64,000 nucleotides of DNA. Source: Dyadobacter soli. GTDB lineage: Bacteria; Bacteroidota; Bacteroidia; Cytophagales; Spirosomataceae. The stretch's first letter is position 1. Every line of letters starts with the position of its first letter. The stretch spans positions 62,001 to 126,000 of the forward strand of contig NZ_FNAN01000024.1 in NCBI RefSeq assembly GCF_900101885.1. Direction: 5' to 3'. The position numbers were made by a program, and so were the translations under genes. Positions 55,539-63,717 of this stretch are shown here, piece by piece. The notes beneath the pieces are model-generated. The model saw nothing but the letters and a program-made list of their open reading frames with translations, was not told the DNA's origin and did not search any database.

Positions 55539-56147
55539 ATGAAAAAAATGTTTGTACTCGCAGCGGCAGGTTTGCTTTTCAATGTTGCTGCTATTGCCGA
55601 CGGTCCCGGAAAGAATGCTGCTGACAAGACTTTGAAGGTTGATCCCAAAGCCAGCACAGTAAACTGGGGCGCTAAGAAAGTGACCGGAACGCATGCCGGA
55701 ACTGTGCCTCTGGAAAGCGGAACACTCATCGTTGATAACGACAAACTCAAAGGAGGAAGCTTTGTGGCCGACATCAAATCACTCGTTGTGACGGATGTTA
55801 CCGATAAGGAAATGAATGGAAAACTGACCAATCACCTCAAAAGCGACGACTTCTTCTCGGTTGAAAAACACCCGCAGGCGAAATTGGTAATCGCTACCGT
55901 GACACCGAAAGGCGGCAATGCTTACGATGTAACAGGCAAGCTCACGATCAAAGGCATTACCCAGGATGTGAAATTCCCTGCAACTGTGACGGCTGACGCC
56001 AAAAAGGTGACTGCCAATGCAAAAGTAGCGATCGATCGGACGAAATACGACATCAAATTCCGCTCGACGAACTTCTTCGAAAACCTTGGCGACAAGGCGA
56101 TCGACAACGATTTTACACTCGACGTAAATCTGGTAGCGAACAAATAA
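55539..56147 (+). CDS. YceI family exported protein
   Basis: 202 residues. The signal peptide (MKKMFVLAAAGLLFNVAAIA) precedes the YceI lipocalin-like barrel: VDPKASTVNWGAKKVTGTHAG, GGSFVADIKSLVVTDV, KLTNHLKSDDFFSVEKHPQA and ending IDNDFTLDVNLVA. Family members bind long isoprenoid or fatty-acid chains in the periplasm and are often stress- or pH-induced. It has its own candidate promoter and a terminator, so it is a single-gene unit between the sulfatase operon and the sugar cluster. Confidence 0.9.
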   Translation: MKKMFVLAAAGLLFNVAAIADGPGKNAADKTLKVDPKASTVNWGAKKVTGTHAGTVPLESGTLIVDNDKLKGGSFVADIKSLVVTDVTDKEMNGKLTNHLKSDDFFSVEKHPQAKLVIATVTPKGGNAYDVTGKLTIKGITQDVKFPATVTADAKKVTANAKVAIDRTKYDIKFRSTNFFENLGDKAIDNDFTLDVNLVANK

Positions 56148-56170
56148 TCAGCGATTATTTAAAAGATATG

Positions 56171-56203
56171 AAATCCGGTTTGAGCGATCAGACCGGATTT
56201 TTT
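56171..56203 (+). terminator. Intrinsic terminator of the YceI gene
   Basis: AAATCCGGT (56171-56179) and ACCGGATTT (56192-56200) form a perfect 9-bp stem with a 12-nt loop, followed by TTT. Confidence 0.75.
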
Positions 56204-56228
56204 ATTGCCGGTGAGAGCCTTATATTTG
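56198..56228 (+). promoter_or_regulatory. Candidate promoter of the GH130 gene
   Basis: TTTT at 56198-56201, a 19-bp spacer, then TATATTTG at 56221-56228, an exact match to the -7 consensus, ending 32 bp before ATG 56261. The -33 part overlaps the arm of the YceI terminator. Confidence 0.45.
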
Positions 56229-56260
56229 AAAAATGTGATTTGAAAACTGAAACAAAATCT

Positions 56261-57406
56261 ATGAAAAATTTTATCGCCGGCCTCGCTATATGCACGTCGA
56301 TGATGGCCGGACAGGCATTTGCCCAAACCGAAAACAAACTCCCGGAATGGGCCTTCGGCGGTTTCAAGCGACCTGCCGGTGTGAACCCGGTTATTTCTCC
56401 CGATAGTACGACCCGTTTTTTCTGTCCCATGAACAAGCGCGAGGTCGATTGGGAATCCAATGATACCTTCAATCCCGCCGCGACGATGAAAAACGGCAAA
56501 ATCGTAGTCCTCTACCGCGCCGAAGACAAAGCCGGCAAGGCGATCGGAATGCGGACATCGCGGCTGGGATATGCCGAAAGCGAGGATGGTGTCCATTTCA
56601 AAAGAAGGAAAGAGCCGGTACTATTCCCTGCAGAAGACAGCCAGAAAGCCAACGAGTGGCCCGGCGGCTGTGAAGACCCGCGCATAGCAGTCACCGAGGA
56701 CGGTTTGTACGTAGTCATTTATACGCAATGGAATAAGGACAAAGCGCGCCTCGGCGTGGCCACTTCCCGTGATTTGCTCAAATGGGACAAGCAAGGCCCG
56801 GCATTTCAAAAGGCTTACAGCGGTAAATTCAACAATATCTGGACTAAATCGGGCTCCATTCTCACCAAACTGGTGGGAGACAAGCAGGTTATTGCAAAAG
56901 TGAACGGTAAATACTGGCTCTATTTCGGCGAAGCAAATGTCAACATCGCTACTTCCACCGACCTCGTCAACTGGGAACCCGTGGTAGATAGCAAGGGCGA
57001 TCTCATTAACCTCATTTCCCCCAGAAAGGGCTACTTCGACAGCAACCTCACCGAATGCGGCCCGCCGGCCATCCTGACCGACAAAGGCATTGTTTTACTT
57101 TACAATGGTAAAAACGATAAGGGCGAAGACGGCGACAAGCGCTTTACGCCCAACAGCTACTGCGCCGGACAAGTGCTGTTCGACAAAAACGATCCTACCA
57201 AAGTCCTCGCCCGCCTCGACACGCCGTTCTTTCGCCCGATGGAGCCGTTTGAAAAAAGTGGTCAATATGTAGCGGGGACGGTTTTCATTGAAGGGATGGT
57301 GTATTATAAAAAGAAATGGCTGCTTTACTACGGCTGCGCCGATTCGCGCGTGGGCGTGGCTGTGTATGATCCTGCGAAAAAAGTAAGCGGCGATCCGATT
57401 CCATAA
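56261..57406 (+). CDS. GH130-family glycoside phosphorylase/hydrolase, exported
   Basis: 381 residues from ATG 56261 (signal MKNFIAGLAICTSMMAGQ, cut after AFAQ); the frame opens earlier through the YceI terminator, which I reject. The five-bladed propeller shows the repeats NDTFNPAATMKNGKIVVLYRA, EWPGGCEDPRI (family signature), ARLGVATSRDLLKW, and SGSILT. Family members act on beta-mannosides, either phosphorolysing them or, in exported members, hydrolysing beta-1,2-mannosides. Export favours the hydrolase version, but the residue set that separates the two was not checked. It is the first gene of the carbohydrate cluster. Confidence 0.85.
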   Translation: MKNFIAGLAICTSMMAGQAFAQTENKLPEWAFGGFKRPAGVNPVISPDSTTRFFCPMNKREVDWESNDTFNPAATMKNGKIVVLYRAEDKAGKAIGMRTSRLGYAESEDGVHFKRRKEPVLFPAEDSQKANEWPGGCEDPRIAVTEDGLYVVIYTQWNKDKARLGVATSRDLLKWDKQGPAFQKAYSGKFNNIWTKSGSILTKLVGDKQVIAKVNGKYWLYFGEANVNIATSTDLVNWEPVVDSKGDLINLISPRKGYFDSNLTECGPPAILTDKGIVLLYNGKNDKGEDGDKRFTPNSYCAGQVLFDKNDPTKVLARLDTPFFRPMEPFEKSGQYVAGTVFIEGMVYYKKKWLLYYGCADSRVGVAVYDPAKKVSGDPIP

Positions 57407-57411
57407 CGATG

Positions 57412-57622
57412 GTACGAAGCTCCGGCTTCGTACACACTATTTGCAGGCCTCCGGCCGGTCGGAACCGCAGGAAATGCCATCGTTTGCGAAATCGGAGCAG
57501 GAACTCCGTAAATAAGAAGTCACGAAGCAAGCTTCGCGCCAGCCTCCGCAGTAACGATAGCATTGTGCATGGCAGAGCAGGAGCTCTGCAAATAGCGAGC
57601 ACGAAGCAAGAGCTTCGCGCCA
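57412..57622. repeat. Three copies of a double-hairpin intergenic element
   Basis: Each copy is about 50 bp: one GC-rich hairpin, an AAATA-like linker and a CGAAGC/GCTTCG hairpin. Copy A hairpins are at 57493-57508 and 57523-57536, copy B at 57574-57587 and 57602-57617, and copy C is inverted at 57412-57433 (GTACGAAGC arms) and 57446-57456. Copies A and B share most of their bases, ending CGAAGC...GCTTCGCGCCA. This resembles REP/BIME elements. No transposase gene is near. Confidence 0.8.
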
Positions 57623-57774
57623 TTAGCAGGTTAGTACAGGATAGTGCATCAGATATTTTTAGGAATTTTTGGATATTAATTTCTGCTTTTTTAAGAGGGG
57701 TTAATGTCCGGATTGCCCTTGCAGTAAGGGAAGTCGGTTATTCAGGAGTCACTAAACCTATAAATGCGATCAAA

Positions 57775-58539
57775 ATGAGTTTCAGATTTATCAAGGCCGG
57801 AATGCTCCTGGCCGCCGTGATGACCCTCACCAGCCAGGTCGACACTTTTGCCCAAAAAGCCGAAAAAGGCTTTAAATCCATTTTCGATGGAAAAACACTC
57901 AAAGGCTGGGACGGCGATCCGAAATACTGGCGCGTAGAAAACGGCTCGCTCGTGGGTGAAATCACTCCTGAAACGCTTCTGAAAACCAACTCATTTATCA
58001 TCTGGCGCGGCGGCGAACCCGGCGATTTCGAGCTGAAAGGTTCATTTAAAATTGCAGCCGCAGGAAACTCTGGTATCAATTATCGTAGCGAGCAGCTCAC
58101 CGACGTGCCTTTTGCATTGAAAGGCTACCAGGCCGATATCGACGGTAAAAACAACTACACCGGCCAGAATTACGAAGAACGCAAGCGCACCACATTGGCT
58201 TACCGCGGCCAGAAAACGGTGATCAAGGAATACACCGGTGAAAAAACACCGGAAGGCGTCCGTAAAAACGTGGCCAAGAATGCCTGGACGGGTTTTGAAG
58301 TCGTCGGCTCGCTCGGTTCTTCCGATTCTTTGAAAACTTTGATCAAAAGCGAAGAATGGAATACTTTCCACCTCGTGGTGAAAGGCAATCACCTGCAACA
58401 CTACATTAATGACGTCCTGATGAGCGATGTTACCGACAACGACACGGTAAATGGCGCAAAAAAAGGACTTTTAGGCGTACAGGTACACGTAGGCCCGCCT
58501 ATGAAAGTGGAATACAAAGACCTGCGCATCAAACAATAA
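57775..58539 (+). CDS. DUF1080 family protein (3-keto-disaccharide hydrolase type)
   Basis: 254 residues from ATG 57775; the frame continues back through the palindromic repeats, which is chance. The signal peptide ends near DTFAQ. The concanavalin-like domain opens GFKSIFDGKTLKGWDG and contains SFIIWRGGEPGDFELKGSF and NSGINYRSE. Domain members with known function hydrolyse 3-ketodisaccharides; others are only annotated by domain. It sits among sugar epimerase and ThuA genes, supporting a sugar role. Exact substrate not known. Confidence 0.85.
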   Translation: MSFRFIKAGMLLAAVMTLTSQVDTFAQKAEKGFKSIFDGKTLKGWDGDPKYWRVENGSLVGEITPETLLKTNSFIIWRGGEPGDFELKGSFKIAAAGNSGINYRSEQLTDVPFALKGYQADIDGKNNYTGQNYEERKRTTLAYRGQKTVIKEYTGEKTPEGVRKNVAKNAWTGFEVVGSLGSSDSLKTLIKSEEWNTFHLVVKGNHLQHYINDVLMSDVTDNDTVNGAKKGLLGVQVHVGPPMKVEYKDLRIKQ

Positions 58540-58554
58540 TAGTTCACCAAGCAT

Positions 58555-58586
58555 CGGCGGTCGACGGTCAGTCGTCGGCTGTTAAA
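58555..58586. repeat. GC-rich intergenic repeat, copy 1 of CGGCGGTC element
   Basis: Aligned by eye, 26 of 32 bases equal the segment at 61475-61506, without gaps. It lies between the DUF1080 gene and the TIM-barrel gene. Confidence 0.6.
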
Positions 58587-58607
58587 GATCGGCTTAAAGC
58601 ATTCATA

Positions 58608-59459
58608 ATGAATAAAATCGGATTTAATGTGCTGGCCTGGACGGCGGCGGTTTCGGATGACCTTTTCCCGATTATCGAAAGACTGAAAACGATTGGATAC
58701 GACGGCGTCGAGTTCTATTTGGGCCCTCAGGAAGCAGCGGCTTACCAGCGGATGGGCAGTTTTGTGAAGGACCTGGGCCTGGAAACCACCGCGGTAATGA
58801 CGCTCGGTGCCGACGAAAACCCGGTAAGCGAGTCAGCGGAAGTTCGCCAAAGAGGTCTGGACAAAATCAAATGGGCGGTGGACCGTGCGCATGACCTCGG
58901 CTCGAAAGTCATTTGCGGGCCGTTCCACTCGGCGCATACCATTTTTGTGAACCGTCCGGCCGAAGACCGTGAATATGCTTTGGCGGGTGAGGTACTGAAT
59001 GCCGCTGCCGATTACGCCGCGCAGGCCAATATTACATTCGCATTGGAGGCGCTTAACCGGTTTGAATGCTACTTGTGCAACACCATGGAGCAGTTGCTCA
59101 AACTCGTAAAAGCCGCCGATCATCCGAATGTGCGGGCGATGTTCGATACGCACCATTCCAATATCGAAGAGAAAAGCTACCTGGGCGGCTTGCAGACCAT
59201 CGCGCCCGTGCTCGCACACGTGCACATCAGCGAGAACGACCGCGGTACGCCGGGGACGGGCCAGGTGAAATGGGACGATGCATTCGCGGCGCTGGCGGCC
59301 ATCAAATATGACGGCTGGCTGACAATCGAAGCATTCTCGCGTAACGATCCGGGCTTTGCGAATGCGATCGGCGTTTGGCGGGAGTTCAACGAGCCGTGGG
59401 ACATTGCCGAGAACGGCTACAAATTCATCCGCGAAATGGGCCTGAAACACGGGCTCTGA
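58608..59459 (+). CDS. Sugar isomerase/epimerase, TIM-barrel (xylose isomerase-like)
   Basis: 283 residues. The start IGFNVLAWTAAV and barrel strands match the tagatose/allulose 3-epimerase-like group. Metal-binding residues appear in order: E in FALEALNRFE, D in MFDTHHSN, H in AHVHISENDRG and E in LTIEAFS. It interconverts sugars or keto-sugars in the cytoplasm. With DUF1080 upstream and ThuA downstream it belongs to a probable 3-keto-sugar pathway; the actual substrate is inferred from context. Confidence 0.88.
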   Translation: MNKIGFNVLAWTAAVSDDLFPIIERLKTIGYDGVEFYLGPQEAAAYQRMGSFVKDLGLETTAVMTLGADENPVSESAEVRQRGLDKIKWAVDRAHDLGSKVICGPFHSAHTIFVNRPAEDREYALAGEVLNAAADYAAQANITFALEALNRFECYLCNTMEQLLKLVKAADHPNVRAMFDTHHSNIEEKSYLGGLQTIAPVLAHVHISENDRGTPGTGQVKWDDAFAALAAIKYDGWLTIEAFSRNDPGFANAIGVWREFNEPWDIAENGYKFIREMGLKHGL

Positions 59460-59484
59460 TAAACACCTTTTTCAGTCCGGGTTT

Positions 59485-60537
59485 ATGAAGAATCTATTGA
59501 AATCAATGCTGGCGCTCGGCATTGCCCTGATCACTTTCGCCTCCAGGGCGCAGGACGATCCAGCGAAACACCGCGTGGTATACAAAGGCGATAAGGGGCC
59601 GGGTGTAGGTAAAAATATCGTTTTCATTGCCACCGACCACGAATACCGCGGCGAAGAATCGCTGCCGGCGCTCGCACGCATTATGGCCAAGCGCTACGGA
59701 TTCACGTGCACGGTCGTATACGCGCTCGATTCCAATGGCTACATTTACCCGGGCAGTTCCAATGTAAAAGGCCTCGACGTGCTCGACAAAGCCGACCTGA
59801 TGGTGCTCTTCATGCGTTTCGCGCATTTTGAGGACAAGGAAATGCAGCATTTCGAGAACTACCTCAAACGCGGCGGTCCAATCGTAGCATTCCGTACTTC
59901 TACCCACGCATTTGAAATTAAAAACGACCCGAAATGGGAGCGTTACACCTGGAACTACAAAGGCTCCAAAACCGAATGGAAAGACGGTTTTGGGGAGCAT
60001 ATCCTGGGTGAAACCTGGGTATCGCATTACGGTACGAACCACAAGCAGTCGTCGAAAATCATCATCGACGAGGCGCAAAAGAACCACGCGATTATGCGCG
60101 GTGTGAAAGATATGTGGGCGCAATCCGGCGGTTACACAGCCGCTCCGAAAGGAACCGTGCTCGCAAAAGGCCAGGTACTGAACGGTATGACGGCCGATTC
60201 GCCCGCCGATCCGACGAAGGAGCCGTTACCCGTTGCGTGGATCAGGGATTATCAGATGGAAGGCGGCAAAAAAGGCCGTGCATTTACCACTACCCACGGC
60301 GCGTCCGAGGATTTGCTCAATGAAGGTTTCAGAAGAATGATCGTGAATGCGATGTTCTGGGGGTTAGGTCTTGAAAAGGATATCAAACCCAATAACGACA
60401 TTGCATTTGTAGGGCCTTACAAGCCTACCACATTCAATTTCAGCGGTTATAAAGCGAATGTGAAACCATCCGATTTAGCGGGTTGGGATTCGCTGATCAT
60501 GCCGGGCGAGGTATTGAAGAAGAAGAAGTCGAAGTGA
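59485..60537 (+). CDS. ThuA domain-containing exported protein
   Basis: 350 residues. The signal peptide (MKNLLKSMLALGIALITFASRAQ) precedes a class I glutamine-amidotransferase-like fold: NIVFIATDHEYRGEES, DLMVLFMRFAHFEDKEM, GGPIVAFRTSTHAF and GRAFTTTHGASED. ThuA proteins are linked to trehalose/sucrose use through 3-keto forms. The nucleophile cysteine of true amidotransferases is absent, as is usual in this family. Spaced 25 bp after the epimerase and 28 bp before the next one. Confidence 0.88.
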   Translation: MKNLLKSMLALGIALITFASRAQDDPAKHRVVYKGDKGPGVGKNIVFIATDHEYRGEESLPALARIMAKRYGFTCTVVYALDSNGYIYPGSSNVKGLDVLDKADLMVLFMRFAHFEDKEMQHFENYLKRGGPIVAFRTSTHAFEIKNDPKWERYTWNYKGSKTEWKDGFGEHILGETWVSHYGTNHKQSSKIIIDEAQKNHAIMRGVKDMWAQSGGYTAAPKGTVLAKGQVLNGMTADSPADPTKEPLPVAWIRDYQMEGGKKGRAFTTTHGASEDLLNEGFRRMIVNAMFWGLGLEKDIKPNNDIAFVGPYKPTTFNFSGYKANVKPSDLAGWDSLIMPGEVLKKKKSK

Positions 60538-60565
60538 TTTTTATATAATTGAAAATAAACTTTTA

Positions 60566-61393
60566 ATGTCTCAGCAACTTCCATTCCGCTTTGGGTCAGA
60601 GGTTTACACCTGGTTCATGAGCAACAGCGGCCAAACACACCAGGGCCGGTTAGGACACATGATTGAAGTGATCGCGAAAGCGGGTTTTACCGGTATCCAA
60701 CCGATTTTTACCTGGATGGGCGACCTCCAAGACCCGGATCTGCTCGAAGCCAAACTCAAAGAGCAGGGTATCGAACTTGCCGCATTGGCCCTCGCACTGG
60801 ACTGGAACGAAGCCGAAGAAACCGAACGCGAACGCGAAGTAGCCGACCATGCCATCCGCGTACTGCAACGCTTCCCGGGAGCCGTGCTCAACACGGTACA
60901 AATCCCGACCGGCCGACATAACCTCGAAGAACGCCAGCAACGCCTGATCAACATTGTCAACACGGTATCGCGCCGCGCCGCCGACAAAGGCGTGCCGTGC
61001 AGCTACCACCCCAACTCCCCGCATTCATCCATTATACGCACCGAAGAAGATTACAAAATCGTATTCGGAGGTCTGGACGCATCGGTAACCGGCTGGACGC
61101 CCGATGTAGGCCACATTATCAACGGCGGCATGGACCCGCTCGCGAAAATGAAGGAATACCAGTCGCTCATCAATCACGTGCATTACAAAGACTGGAACGG
61201 CGACCCTGAATTTACATTGATGGGCAAAGGCAAAGTAGACCTGCTCGGCGTGACCCAATGGCTCAAAGACATTAATTACACCGGCTGGATCATCTGCGAA
61301 GACGAAGGCGAAGAAGCCCTCGAAGACCCCGATTTCGTGACATTGCACGATGGAAAGTGGATTCAGGAGGATTTGATACCGGCGTTGAAGTGA
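60566..61393 (+). CDS. Second sugar isomerase/epimerase, TIM-barrel
   Basis: 275 residues. It begins FRFGSEVYTWFM, with barrel strands CSYHPNSPHSS, WTPDVGHIINGG, NHVHYKDWNG and WIICEDEGEEA that place a metal site of His/Asp/His/Glu type near the top of the barrel. It differs clearly from the epimerase at 58.6 kb and is not a duplicate. Likely cytoplasmic. It follows ThuA closely and is the end of that run; a GC-rich inverted repeat starts just behind its stop. Confidence 0.85.
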   Translation: MSQQLPFRFGSEVYTWFMSNSGQTHQGRLGHMIEVIAKAGFTGIQPIFTWMGDLQDPDLLEAKLKEQGIELAALALALDWNEAEETEREREVADHAIRVLQRFPGAVLNTVQIPTGRHNLEERQQRLINIVNTVSRRAADKGVPCSYHPNSPHSSIIRTEEDYKIVFGGLDASVTGWTPDVGHIINGGMDPLAKMKEYQSLINHVHYKDWNGDPEFTLMGKGKVDLLGVTQWLKDINYTGWIICEDEGEEALEDPDFVTLHDGKWIQEDLIPALK

Positions 61394-61394
61394 A

Positions 61395-61506
61395 TTTGAC
61401 CGCCGACGGCCGACCGCGGACCGCCGACCGGTTGTGTTGCAATGGAACGCATTCAAAAAATCCAAACAATAAATCGGCGGTCGGCCGTCAGCGGTCGGCG
61501 GTCAAA
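61395..61506. repeat. GC-rich inverted repeat, CGGCGGTC family
   Basis: Left arm 61395-61431 (TTTGACCGCCGACGGCCGAC onward) and right arm 61475-61506 (ending GCGGTCGGCGGTCAAA) are inverted copies of one sequence, with a 43-bp AT-richer centre. Related to 58555-58586. It starts two bases after the epimerase stop. Confidence 0.7.
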
Positions 61507-61553
61507 AAGAGATATCAAAACAATTCCCGATAAGCAACCAAGCATCCCAACCC

Positions 61554-62366
61554 ATGCCCACAATTAAGTCCAACGGTATCAACTTTTACTACGAAGAACG
61601 CGGTTCCGGCGAGCCATTGCTGCTCATTATGGGCATTACCGCGCCGGGAGCGGTGTGGAATGTGCATGTGGCCGATTGGAAGCACCATTTCCGGTGCATT
61701 ATCGGCGATAACCGCGGCGTAGGACTGACGGACAAACCCGCCGGGCCTTATTCGACGGAGCAAATGGCAGACGATTATGCCGGTTTGCTCGATTCCCTGG
61801 GTTTGGAAAATGTAAATGTGATCGGCTGCTCGATGGGTAGCACCATAGCGCAGCAGCTCGCGATCCGGCATCCGGAAAAAGTGAAATCGCTCGTGCTGAT
61901 GTGCCCCTGGGCGCGTTGCGACAATTACGCAAAAGGCCTTTTCCAGCATATTATGAATGCCAAGGCGCGGTTCCGACCGGAGGAGTTCAGCTTATACATT
62001 CAATTGCTGATCTTCTCGAAATCGTCGTGGGACGACGCAAAGCAGCACGAAGACCTTGAAAACGGTCGGCGGATCGATGCATTCAATCCGTTCCCGCAGC
62101 CGTTGCATGGGCTGGAAGGGCAGGCTGCGGCTTGCATTAATCATAATGCATTACCCGATTTAGGAAAAATCAATGTGCCTACGCTGGTGATAGGAGGCAA
62201 AGAGGACATTTTTACGCCGGTATGGATGGCCGAAGAGGTCGCCAACGGCATTCCCGGTGCCGAGTTATTCCTGTACGACAAGCTCGGTCACGCATTCCAT
62301 TTTGAAAATACAGAAGATTTTAATGCAAGGATAAGGAACTGGCTGACGAGCGTTCCGGTAGCCTGA
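61554..62366 (+). CDS. Alpha/beta hydrolase
   Basis: 270 residues. The fold has the oxyanion-loop start LLLIMGITAPGAVW, the nucleophile in VIGCSMGSTIAQQ, the acid in IGGKEDIFTPV and the histidine in DKLGHAFHFEN. Related to haloperoxidase/3-oxoadipate enol-lactonase types, and lactone hydrolysis would fit a sugar-oxidation cluster, but this is inference. Cytoplasmic. Separated from the epimerase by the inverted repeat, so it may form its own unit with the next gene. Confidence 0.85.
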   Translation: MPTIKSNGINFYYEERGSGEPLLLIMGITAPGAVWNVHVADWKHHFRCIIGDNRGVGLTDKPAGPYSTEQMADDYAGLLDSLGLENVNVIGCSMGSTIAQQLAIRHPEKVKSLVLMCPWARCDNYAKGLFQHIMNAKARFRPEEFSLYIQLLIFSKSSWDDAKQHEDLENGRRIDAFNPFPQPLHGLEGQAAACINHNALPDLGKINVPTLVIGGKEDIFTPVWMAEEVANGIPGAELFLYDKLGHAFHFENTEDFNARIRNWLTSVPVA

Positions 62367-62453
62367 TCCCGCATTTTTTGAGTTAAAAGCATTAAAGCGA
62401 GGCATTTTGCGCCTTTTTTAGGTTTAGATAATTACGGGTTTAATTAAGATATA

Positions 62454-63551
62454 ATGGAGATCGGCAATTCGAAAGGCATTGAACAGCATGCAGAAGACTG
62501 GAAGACCAAGGTATCGAACCATGTGCAAGTAGGCGGTATCGAAACTTCCGTGCTGGATAATGGCGCTGGTCGTGGTACCCGCATTGCGTGGATCAATACC
62601 GGCGGTGGCCTGCGCTTCAAAGTGGTGATCGACCGCGCGATGGACATTGCCGAGGCGTTCTACAACCAGCATAGCCTGGCGTGGATCAGTCACGGCGGCA
62701 TTACTTCGCCGCAACCGTTTTCGGACAAAGGCATCGACTGGCTCCGTACATTCGGCGGTGGCCTGCTTACCACCTGCGGCCTCTCGCATGCGGGGGGACC
62801 CGAGTCGGACCTATTCGGCGATCGCGGCCTGCACGGCCTCATCGGTAATCAGCCTGCCGAGATCATTTCCATCGTCCAGCCTGATTTGCGCGCCGGAAAA
62901 TATGACATGAGCATAACCGGCATTATCCGCGAAACGCGCCCTTTCGGGCCGAGTCTGGAACTGAAAAGAACCATTTCGGCCACATTAGGCGAAGCGAAAC
63001 TGCGCATTCACGACGAAGTGATCAACAAAGCCAACACTGCTGCACCGCATATGCTGCTGTACCATTTCAACTTCGGCTGGCCGATCGTAGACGAGGGTAC
63101 GGACATTCTCTGGAACGGGCAATGGCATCCACGCCACGGTGAGGAAAACGCGAAGATTTTCAAAGAAGGTAATGCATTCAAAAAAGCACCTGCACCTTTG
63201 GAATCACACCTCGGCAGCGGAGAGGAAGTTGCATTGATCGATGTAGACGCAGATATTTTCGGCGATAGCATTTGTGGATTACATAATGAAAAGCTGGGTG
63301 TGGCTGTCGCATTGAAATTTAAAAAGGAACAACTACCCTGGCTCGCCAACTGGCAGCATTGGGGCAAAGGCGAATATGTTACTGGCATCGAGCCAAGTAC
63401 GCACCCGCTATCGGGGCAAGCCAAGGCGCGGGAGGACGGGACATTGATTTTCCTTCAACCCGAAGAAACACGGGAGTACGACCTCGAACTGAGCATCTTG
63501 ACCGCGAAAGAGGAGATCGAGGATTTTGAATTGAAAGTGAATGTATCGTAA
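62454..63551 (+). CDS. DUF4432 family protein (aldose 1-epimerase-like fold)
   Basis: 365 residues. The galactose-mutarotase-like fold appears with NHVQVGGIETSVLDNGAGRG, VIDRAMDIAEAFYNQHSLAW, LYHFNFGWPIVDEG and VTGIEPSTHPLSG. DUF4432 members are mutarotase-related proteins near sugar genes, mostly of unknown substrate. No signal peptide. It lies 87 bp after the hydrolase in the same direction, and hairpin repeats follow. Confidence 0.85.
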   Translation: MEIGNSKGIEQHAEDWKTKVSNHVQVGGIETSVLDNGAGRGTRIAWINTGGGLRFKVVIDRAMDIAEAFYNQHSLAWISHGGITSPQPFSDKGIDWLRTFGGGLLTTCGLSHAGGPESDLFGDRGLHGLIGNQPAEIISIVQPDLRAGKYDMSITGIIRETRPFGPSLELKRTISATLGEAKLRIHDEVINKANTAAPHMLLYHFNFGWPIVDEGTDILWNGQWHPRHGEENAKIFKEGNAFKKAPAPLESHLGSGEEVALIDVDADIFGDSICGLHNEKLGVAVALKFKKEQLPWLANWQHWGKGEYVTGIEPSTHPLSGQAKAREDGTLIFLQPEETREYDLELSILTAKEEIEDFELKVNVS

Positions 63552-63570
63552 TGTTTGTAACAATTCTCAC

Positions 63571-63678
63571 GGTGCGCTGCACCTACAAATCTTACGGTGC
63601 TCTGCACCAAGGCGAAATCACGAAGGTGCAGCGCACCGCAACAATTGTAAACAAAAGTAAAAACCGGTGCATCGCACC
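63571..63678. repeat. Array of four GGTGC-NNN-GCACC hairpins
   Basis: Perfect palindromes at 63571-63583, 63596-63608, 63625-63637 and 63666-63678. Hairpins 1 and 3 are reverse complements of each other, and their flanks (AACAATT-containing) also match inversely, so this is a pair of inverted elements. Noncoding. Confidence 0.8.
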
Positions 63679-63717
63679 AATATTTGTACCAAAAACCAAT
63701 TCTTTAATACAAAAACA

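Noticed and set aside
57409..57774. Long N-terminal extension of the DUF1080 protein
   Set aside because: It translates the palindromic repeats; ATG 57775 starts a clean signal peptide.
63571..63678. CRISPR-like array
   Set aside because: The units are palindromes in both orientations with uneven spacing (12 to 28 bp) and no cas genes are near.
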